Shown: in pieces, positions 55,447 through 64,000 of the stretch
Layout of the letters: each line of letters begins with the position of its first letter
Numbering within the stretch: position 1 is the stretch's first letter
DNA from: Lepeophtheirus salmonis
Lineage: Eukaryota > Arthropoda > Copepoda > Siphonostomatoida > Caligidae
Assembly: GCF_016086655.4 (NCBI RefSeq)
Contig: NC_092584.1
Span: 7,553,907 to 7,617,906 of the forward strand
Direction: 5' to 3'
DNA: 64,000 nucleotides
Position numbers and translations under genes: made by a program
Notes under the pieces: model-generated
The model's input: the letters and a program-made list of their open reading frames with translations, nothing else
Told to the model about the DNA's origin: nothing
The model's database searches: none

Positions 55447-56199
55447 ATAAACATATACTATTTACTCCCCAAGGCTCTCTGAACAAATGTTGATTTAAAA
55501 TCCACTGTATTCAATGAACTTCAAATGGTTGTTCAATATATGGTAAAGAGTCAATAAACCATTCTAAAAAAATGGTTGTAGAAACCAACCAAGTATGTTA
55601 TTTATGAGTTTGAAACGAATCTTTCTTATCGTTGTTTTTTATATATATAGATTAGGATGTGAACCCTATGAATTCTACCATCTTAAATAATAAAAATAAT
55701 AACGAAAATAACTACAACGTCAACCATTTTATCTCCCTCGTGAATTGATAAAAAAAAAAAAGTTTCATATTATGTACTTCTATGTAATAACGTCCATTTT
55801 GAAAACAACTTTTAAAAAAAACAAACAATAACGACAACACAGAAACACATTTTAAAAAGTTAATGAATTGTAAGAACATAGAAGTGAAATGCTATCGACT
55901 ACAAACGCATTTATTTTTCAAATATGTATATAGGTATAAAGGAGAGAAAAAAGCAAGTCACAGCAAAACGAAAAAAAAAAAAAAAAATGTCATGAAGAAT
56001 CCTTAAAAATGAAATGACATTACTCAAAGTATTTACGGAATGAAAATTAGAGAAAAAAAAAAATTAAGATTTTCCGGTATGTGAATAAATACTTCCTGAC
56101 CTATTTTATATCATACCTATGAAAATGTAGAGGGGGCGTCGTGTATTTCGTCTATAAATTACTTCTTCTTTTAAAGACTGAGTCTGTTCATGAATCGCA
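55447..56199. other. AT-rich intergenic with A tracts
   Basis: Poly-A tracts at 55750-55760 and 55970-55987. No gene. Confidence 0.4.
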
Positions 56200-58160
56200 G
56201 AGGATGATGTGACTATATATTTCTTTATAACTAAAGGGTGTAAGGAGCTCAAGTTTAATGGTTCTATCGATTCCAACCATGGTTCTTTTATCTCACGGGT
56301 TTACGTCTTGGTTCAGGTTGAACGGTTCCCGTTATAGTTCAACGATGGGTTCAAACTAAGGAAAGGTTTAGGGCGCTGCTCCAGTCCCGTTGATTGGGCC
56401 ATATTAGACAATATTTTTATGTGATTGTTTGCTAAGCCATGAATATATATATATATATATAGCAAAATAATTTCCTTTCTTTTAAAGACAATACAACTAA
56501 TTTTATTAATCAAAATTTTGGTATGTTATATCATGGTAGTACAAAATTATTGTACATAGTTTTGAAAGTCATATCAGATAGGTGACGTCCCGCATTTTCC
56601 ATACAGCGAACTTAGGCATCGTAATACCTTGTGCTATTTTTTCGTTTCTCTTTAAATAACAATGCCCTGTTCAGGTTCAGCGGTTCTATTGGTCTCAGTT
56701 CTTTCATTTCAAGAGTTTCAGTCTTTTTTCAGGTGTATGTGTGTTGGTACCAGTCTCTTCAGTGACATTTCGTTTTATACAGCCTCAGTTTTGGTAACAG
56801 GCACATACAACAAGTAGTGTCGCACGTAAATTTGGGCCCTAAAAATCATATTGTATACAAAAAGGGCTGAAGATACCTTATTTGCAACGTATATAGTACT
56901 TCAAGTTCCGGCGGGTGCCCGGAAACTAAAGGTGCTTAAGACAATGGGTTCCAAAGTGGGGGCTGTGAGAGGAGGCTAGGGAGGTGCCGGAAGATGGAGA
57001 ATTGAGGATACTTTACAGTCTTAGTATACATGGTATACACGTTTTGTATAAAGTGCCTCAGCCAAAAATGTATTATTGTAGGAGGACCTTGACATAGTAA
57101 AGTTTGGGAAAAACTGGTTTAAGAAACATTAACTTTATTAGCGGAACTGGATACATAATCTAATCCACCCCTTCCCTCTTTTATTTATACCGTCTGGTGC
57201 GTAAGCCCCTTTTTTAGATCCATAAGAAGCCTTTAGGTATTTGGAACTAAGATACAACTTCATCACCCCCGGTGAAGTAAAAAAGTCATTGGAAAATGTT
57301 GCAATTGTACAAAAAAAAAAAAAAATCACTTATTAATTAAAGTTAATTTATTTTTCATACTGTATATTGTATTTTTCATTCTTATAGGAGCAATGTTTTA
57401 AAAAAGAAAATATTTAAACAGAAGAACTGAGACCTATAAGCTTTGTCGGTTCCGGTTGTAGCGGTTCAAGAACCGGAATTGCACGAACTACCAGAACGAT
57501 ACGTGAATAACTTTCAATTACTTTTCATTAAGTGGATTAATTGGGATAATTATTTTATACAAAAGATGCATATTTTAATTGGCAACACATAATATTTAAA
57601 AATGTGGATAATTTATTGATTGTATAATTAAAAATTTACTATTATGCAAAATACTCAAAATGTTGGATTTTTGGAAATGAATGCAGTTTCATTTATCCGA
57701 TTTGAACAAACTAAACTAATTTAGAATTCTTACATAATTTCAAATCGAATTGCATCCATTTTAGGTCTATGCAGTCATTATCCGAAGAGTTATTTGCGAA
57801 TTTTTTTGAAAATTTTAATTATGAAAATGAAATGAAAAAAAACGGTTGTTTTATATTAATATTGAAGACATTAACTGATTTTCATAAATTACATGAATAA
57901 AATTTCATTAGTTAAATTTGTTGATATAAATTTGTGGATAATTTTTCAACAGAAACTAATTTGTAATTTCGCAATCACGGGCTACATATGTACTTACGAA
58001 GTTGGATCTACATATGATCATCTCGCAATTTATTGATCGATAAATAATATTAACCGGTCTTGGTTTCAGTAAAGCTACAAGATTATCTTTTCCAATTATA
58101 GCGGGTCAAGAGACGGAACTGATTAAACCACCAGACCGATATAGGCATACCCTCATATTA
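56200..58160. repeat. GGTTC-rich degenerate repeat region
   Basis: Recurrent variants of GGTTCxGGTT, GCGGTTCAAGAACCGGAA and CCACCAGACCGATA occur at 56255-56400, 56675-56790, 57440-57515 and 58050-58145. The last two are recognisable direct copies (TTATAGCGG-TCAAGAxxCGGAA ... ACxACCAGA-CGATA). AT-rich DNA lies between, with a TA microsatellite at 56442-56461. Confidence 0.45.
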
Positions 58161-58879
58161 GTGTAGAGTGCGTTGTGTACTTTTAGTACGCTTCACTTCT
58201 ATCCTTTTGCAATAGCATTTCCTGCATTGTTCTAAGGTTTTTATTCTCTTTATATACCTATAGTATGTTTGATATGCATTTTTATCAATAGGGTGTACCG
58301 TGTTATTTTTATAGCATACACTTTTTCTCTTTTTATGAAAAGGGATCCCTTTCTTTTCGATAAAAGGAATTCGATGACTATTGACTATTTTCAAATTTAT
58401 AAAAAGTCAAATAAAAATCCCCGACGCACTCAGCTCAATTTCTTGTCCCTATGACCATTTGCTCATCCAATCTTATAATATATATTACATATATAATTGA
58501 TTGTATATAACATGTAGATAAATACGGGGTGGCGTTGCTATGAAAATATATCTTTAAATAACGATAATAATAAAAAAAATAAGTTACCTTTTTATTATTA
58601 TTTTTTCACACAATGAACGTTGTTTCTGAATATCTATAGATACGGCATACAATCTCCATTTTAATTATATGACTTGGGTGAGTCGAAGCATTCACACATA
58701 TTCTAAATCTAGGCAAGTATGTAAGGAAAAAATATTCAAACACAATCATCAAATTGTCCAACGTTTCATCAATTAATAATATAACCTATAAAAAAACTAT
58801 ATATTAGTGTTGAAACTCGGTCCGAGACCTGAGAGGGTGGCTGGAGGGGCTCTTGTTCCCTCCTTCTACACACACACAC
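58161..58879. other. AT-rich intergenic, CA microsatellite
   Basis: Short CA run at 58867-58880 and a GAGGGGCT-type GC patch at 58847. No gene. Confidence 0.4.
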
Positions 58880-59170
58880 AAAAAAAAATTAAATAAAAAC
58901 TGATTTTTTTTTAAATTTCATTTTTCATTTTTTCCCAAAAATTTAATTTTTTGTAAAAAACAGTGATTTTTTGAAATATTTTTCCAATATTTTTTTTTTG
59001 TGTATAGCTTGTTATTTTAGAAATACTTATTCGAAAAAATTATATATATCAAATATAATTTTCTGTCGAGAGCTATAGATTTTTGATATTTTTTTGCAAA
59101 AAATACTTTGATTTGTTTTATTTTGAACTTTAAAGCCTTTTTTTGTTTCAAAAATTTAGAGCAATTTAGG
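58880..59170 (+). repeat. AT-rich minisatellite-like repeat (copy 5)
   Basis: Units with AACAGTGATTTTTTG and GAGCTATAGATTTTTGAT between T and A runs, the same family as 1871-2270. Preceded by GAGGGGCTCTTGTTCCCTCC, similar to the GC-rich border of other copies. Confidence 0.55.
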
Positions 59171-59959
59171 AACTGATTTATTCCTCCATCCCTCATATGA
59201 TGTAACGTAATTGTACCAAAGTCCCCAATTTTAAATCAGTCATGACGTCATAAACAATTCATCTACAGTATAAGCGGGAAAAATCGGTATTAAATATTTT
59301 TTACGGGAACAATTCAAAATACATAATTCTTTGGAAGAGTATAAAGTTCATGATTCGCAAACCCAAAAGATACTGTGTATTTACCTTTCTGCTTCTCTTC
59401 TGGTAATCAATGTTTTGAACTTAGATTCGTTGAATTGGAATTAGACCCATTTAAGCTGTAAATCATGTACCATAATAATATCAGAGCTGGAAAGAATTGG
59501 CTAACTACTAACTGATTTTTGGCATTGTTTCTTTTTATGTTTGGAGAAAAGGTGGCATGATAAAATATAGGCAACGACATGGTATATAAGCATTTAAAAG
59601 AGGGGTTAATTGTATTAGTTGAATAAAGAGTTACCTCATAGTATGAAAGATAACGAGTTATCAATATAATTTTCGTCCATGCATTGGAATTGTGTAACAA
59701 ATTGACAAGGCGATTCTGCATGGAACAGATCCAAATATATCTACAGATAAAAACCAGCCTTCTACGCCAATCTACCTAATGGCAAATGGTTTTGAGTGTG
59801 CCCCCATGAACCATTGAAGCCAAAACAAAGCTTCTAGGGCTAAACAGGTACGTAAAGTATCCCTGACACCTATTTACTTTATTAACTATAAACAAAAGAT
59901 TCGAGAGGTCCAATGCAATTTTAAGTTTTTTCAAGCATAATTGTTCAATGGTAAAAAAT
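59171..59959. other. Intergenic; orphan 104-codon frame
   Basis: The minus frame at 59407-59721 has no recognisable motif. Composition is ordinary for AT-rich DNA, so I do not call it a gene. Confidence 0.3.
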
Positions 59960-60400
59960 GTTTCTTACAAAAATATTTTTACAATTGATCAGCATCACAA
60001 CCGCAAAAATGACCGATGGCTTTCAGAATCAAGAAAATAAGTCCCATGGCAACCTGCTCAAAAAATCCAGGCCATATAAGGGTCCCTTGTGTTATAGCGC
60101 CTAATGGAATGTTATTTTTGCATACTTCTTTATGTTGGAAGCCAATATTGGGACCAGAGAGTAAATAAAAGTCTACGGCCATTTTGTTTTACTCTTGGTT
60201 CGGTACAATTACCTCCATGGCAGCGATATATGGCAGAATTACGGTGCTCCTTGTCACACTGCCTCAAACCACATACATTCTGCTGCTACCATTTTAAAAA
60301 CTTTCAGGTCCCTAAAATCAGCATGATTCTTAGTCCAGATCTCGAAATTCTGATATCATCCAGACATGCAAAAGTTTCCACCCTTCTATCGAGTTCATTG
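59960..60400 (-). other. GC-richer block, possible decayed transposase
   Basis: A patch of higher GC with a 67-codon minus frame (GPNIGFQHKEVCKNNIPLGA...) and a 99-codon plus frame. Minus-strand pieces such as QGAP-like and RTKSKTKW loosely suggest a mariner core, but the match is too weak to assign. Confidence 0.25.
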
Positions 60401-63019
60401 TAGAGGCCAATGACAATTAAGTAGAATAAATAAATACTTTTGTAAAACTTTTGTAGAACAATATTTTCGATTTGGGGATATTTTATCCCAAACATGTAGC
60501 AATCGTTAAAAAATGTTACTTATTTTCAGCCCACACGGTATAGAATTGGTCTAGGTAGAATTTTAAATGAACCAAATCCAGACAGATTTTTATGTAAGAC
60601 TGATCGTGACTGAATTTTTCTATCAGATCTATCTGTACCTTACTTTCCTATCTGACCCTTCAGAATACACTTCTTTAAAGAACCAAATTAAAAGTCTCGA
60701 CCGGTCTAGGATTTTTAGGGCGAACCCCGACACCATTATGAACATATAATGATTTAAAAATAAAGAATTATGATGTCATTTTACATTCAACTCGTATCTT
60801 ATTTTTCTACTCTCATCTCTTTGTGGTCATTGATATAAAAAAATAATATGGAACTGTCAGTAAAAGTTGTGTAATCCCTTGATAATGGTAAATCACATTA
60901 ACTTATCCGTAAAGAAAATAAATTTATTTATAAAGTTGATCATACGACGTCACAGCGCATAAACAGGCTCATATAGAAAATATTTTTTGTTATAAAATTT
61001 AGTAGATATCCCGTTTTAGGCTGTTTTAATTTGTCTTACTACCTGCAATGAGAATTAGCATCTACCTTCTATTTGTAAGTGGTATTGGAGAAGTGCAAGG
61101 AGTTGCTAAAATGATTTCTTGGGAATTAGTTTTTACAATTTGCTCATTTCATGGAGGAAGCGGGAAATCACATTGACAATGGTCTACGCCATTTTCTTAA
61201 TGTTAACCCTATCCTTCCGGGGGTGTTAGGGATATTCTATAATGTATTATAATGAAAGATTGGTTTTTTGTAAGATCACAAGGAGAAGACAGGAGAGAGA
61301 CATGTGATATACCCGAATTAAGAACTTTGTTAATATGAGCTACCTACCTACTTTATGATTTTGAAGGAAAAATTAAATAAATATATCTATATATATTGTA
61401 GTGTTACAATCTAAAATTTTATGTCCAAAAATAATCCTTTTCTGGTATTTCTGCCTAAAAATTGGCGTTTGATGAAAAAAATTGAATAATTATTCAGAAA
61501 ATGACAGATTTTTTTAATTAAGTGACATCTTTATTGTATAAAATCTATACACAAACGAGAGTATCTGGATAAATTTCTATATACTTTATTTTATTTACAA
61601 TTCCAATTTTCTATTGGAAATCCATTTTTTGAACCTAAAAATAAGAAAAATTGAAATTTGGTTATGTGGGGCTACAGCCTTCCAGCCCAACCCTTGCAGA
61701 TGCTTCTGCAGGTAGATTACGTTAGAAAAAATAAGATTTTATATATATAAAAAAATCCATTAGAATTAGTGTATTTTTTTTCTACACCAACTATGTTCCT
61801 ATCGAATCATATTATAATGAAAACAGACATATTTTTTCGAAAATATGTGCAATGTTCTTACTAAATGTCTTAAATATCTTATTAGGCTTAATAAACCATC
61901 GAACTTTTGAGGAATAATGGTCCTAAGGAACGACAGTTTTAGAAACCGGTTTAAAGGACTGCCCATCTTAAGGCCCTTTCCAAACACCGACAGGTCCTAA
62001 GATGACTTTTTCTGAGACTTGACAGAATATAGAAGGACTGACAGGACATTACGAATGACTAAAAAAGTATGTGCAAAAAAGAACATATCAAAAAAGTTAC
62101 TACATTTTATGGCAAATCGTGGAATACATAAAATCTCATTGACTAACAGAGTGTGAGCTAGCAACTAATACAAATTAAAGACAGTAAAAAACATTTTACA
62201 AAATTTGTCAAAAAGTATTGCCCATGGAAACATAAAATTAATTATTCTTATTTGGTAAATTTATCTATATCTTTGTGGGTTTTGCAAATAATAATAATTT
62301 TTATTGCAAAATGGAATGTCAAAAGTCACTCTGGTAGAAAGTGGTTGCTTGAGTCACACCACGCCCTCCCTCCCAATTGTATTGATTTGGCGTTATTTTT
62401 AAATACATTATATTAAAATAATAATTCAATTAGTATACATTATTTCGGTATATTTTTTAACCAATTTTTCGTTCTTCTAATTCCTTTGTTACCTCTCCCT
62501 TTCTCTCTCTTTCTCTAATCATAATTTGAATATATGTCAGTTGTCTACAAAGATCATTGATAAACTTGTGGTCTATGTGATTATTATTATTATTAGTAGT
62601 AGTATTTGAATCATTGTTTGATCCAATGGTGATAGACACACATTCAACAACAAAAAAATTCTTAATGGTATTTTATATTATACCTTTACCACCGTCTCAT
62701 CAAATATTAATACTTTTGACTTTGATTTTTTCCATAATATGGGCTTTGTTAAATTTCCCTTAGAATATATTTATATACATAGTAGCCATTGGGCAGTTAT
62801 AATGAGTATTTAATCATGTTTATTATTCAAAACATAATTTGTTAAATCAATTCATTTACTATATATTAGTGTAAATACTGAGATTTATATACCATTATCC
62901 CGGGATTTATTAGCCCTTTGTTCGGAGTATTGATTCTCCCAGGATTAATCTTTTAATTAACGATAGAATTTCAGCAAAATTAATACTATAAATACCAAAT
63001 ATGTGTCTGAGTTCTCTTA
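60401..63019. other. AT-rich intergenic, no gene recognised
   Basis: About 2.6 kb. Repeat-like patches lie at 60540-60720 (TCTATCAGATCTATCTG, CGACCGGTCTAGG) and 61665-61715 (GGGGCTACAGCCTTCCAGCC). ATT/AGT microsatellite at 62580-62605. No coding signal. Confidence 0.4.
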
Positions 63020-63665
63020 ACTATTAATGGAGCCGTCCTTAGCGGCTGAGCTAGCATCCAGGCAACGGCGGAATGACCTCCAAGTGGAGTGGTGTTTGGA
63101 TGACGGACATGTACCCAAAAGGTGTAGTCGACGGAGTTGGTATTAGGGCCGCAGATGGTAAAAAGTGTTCAAAAGAACTCATAATACTTACTGAAAATAG
63201 TCTCAAAACGGAGGAGATGTGTTTCTTTCCTTACTGATGTCAAAAGTGGCCCCCTTCAAGCCCACTTTGTTAATGGCTCTCTGGCCAGTCTGGTGCGAAA
63301 CACTGAGATTTCTTGCTTGGGCCCTCATGGACTTGAGGTGATTGTCCAAGGCTGTTTTCTTGAACCCAAATCTGGGTCCAGTTTATTCTTTTGACAGATT
63401 CCTTATTCCTATCCTACGTTTTGGACTTTCTGATGCCCTAAACGGTGGTCCTGGAGACACCCAACTCTTCGAGTGTACTAATGGAAGATCGATGTTCACG
63501 TTCAAGTGTCATTTTTTCGACTTATACGGAAGCAAGAGAGCTCAGTTTTTTTTGTTTTGTAACTAATTGTTTATACTTTAATATATCGAAATATGAATTC
63601 AATTCAATCACTTAACCTTAATTAATTATTGAATAATAGGTTTTCAGATTTCAATGGGCCACCCG
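63020..63665 (-). mobile_element. mariner family A, copy 4
   Basis: Starts on the minus strand at its TIR (GGCCCATTGAAATCTGAAAA, near 63660), followed by ATTATTCAATAATTAATTAA as in the other copies. The N-terminal transposase translates (from about 63515) as MTLEREHRSSISTLEELGVS, then RTTV-stop-GIRKSK and, after frame changes, pieces that align with 24600-24800. It fades near 63030 with no opposite TIR, so it is truncated. Confidence 0.7.
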
Positions 63666-63765
63666 TTAGTTTCATCAAAATATTGAAAGTAAAATACCTT
63701 CATTAATTATTGAATTATAAGTGTTCAGATTTAAACGTACCACCCGTTAGTTTCATCAGAATATT
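63661..63765. repeat. 81-bp tandem duplication of a mariner A end and flank
   Basis: The block GTTTTCAGATTTCAATGGGC-CACCCGTTAGTTTCATCAAAATATTGAAAG (ending 63690) recurs 81 bp later as GTGTTCAGATTTAAACGTAC-CACCCGTTAGTTTCATCAGAATATTGAAAG. An extra copy of the TIR plus its outside flank lies just beyond the element. Confidence 0.75.
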
Positions 63766-64000
63766 GAAAGTTAAATTTCTCAGTTGAAACTTTTGTCCAG
63801 GTAGTATGCTTTCACGTTGAGTTAAACGTCTGTCATATTAATAAGATTTCCTGATTATTGCAAAAGATTCACATCCAGATAAATTATTTTATTTACGAAC
63901 ATTAATTATTATTTTTTAAGTTTATGGAATTTAAACTAGTTGACCTTTCGAATGAAATATCATAATCAGCCATGGAGTTACTTTACGAACATAAGAATTT

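Noticed and set aside
60104..60403. 99-codon plus-strand frame as a gene
   Set aside because: No domain, and overlaps a minus frame of equal weakness. I cannot decide which, if either, is real, so it is listed only as a GC-richer block.
1..64000. Reverse transcriptase, integrase or viral genes
   Set aside because: I looked for RT-type YxDD and retroviral integrase motifs in the longer frames and saw none. All recognisable mobile-element proteins are DNA transposases.

Overview
This is a eukaryotic nuclear window, AT-rich and gene-poor, dominated by decayed class II (cut-and-paste) transposons. The one convincing host gene is an intron-containing arthropod-type SoxC (Sox4/11/12, fly Sox14) transcription factor on the minus strand at 42557-43796. 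The density and variety of mariner/Tc1 remnants, the SoxC-type sequence before the HMG box and the AT-rich intergenic DNA suggest an arthropod. A caligid copepod (sea louse) is my best guess, but this is an inference from style and not proven by any marker.

Layout. 0.5-1.4 kb: internally deleted DD37D mariner with both terminal inverted repeats (TIRs). 1.9-2.9 kb: AT-rich satellite-like repeats. 3.3-8.76 kb: three adjacent elements, namely a foldback-like element with arrays of a 15-bp iteron in inverted orientation, a hairpin MITE, and a complete-ended but pseudogenised piggyBac bounded by TTAA. 11.3-28.9 kb: many mariner/Tc1 fragments from several lineages, including three of four copies of one family ('family A'), one of them a 370-bp MITE. 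32.6-41.2 kb: more mariner fragments, a near-complete mariner with TIRs (35.8-37.1 kb) and a degenerate P-element/THAP9-like transposase (38.0-39.0 kb). 42.5-43.8 kb: SoxC. 43.8-47.0 kb: quiet DNA upstream of SoxC, where its promoter must lie. 47.1-55.1 kb: more mariner remnants, one carrying a 342-bp tandem duplication, and a degenerate tandem array with CRE-like ACGTCA motifs. 55-63 kb: mostly featureless AT-rich DNA with short GGTTC-rich repeats. 63.0-63.7 kb: the fourth family A mariner.

An anonymous, roughly 400-450 bp dispersed repeat ('R1') occurs four times in the same orientation (23.2, 32.6, 40.8 and 49.1 kb). No rRNA, tRNA, CRISPR or operon structure was seen. Apart from SoxC nothing here looks like a functioning protein gene. 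All recognisable transposase reading frames are broken, so the window reads as a fossil bed of DNA transposons around one developmental regulator.
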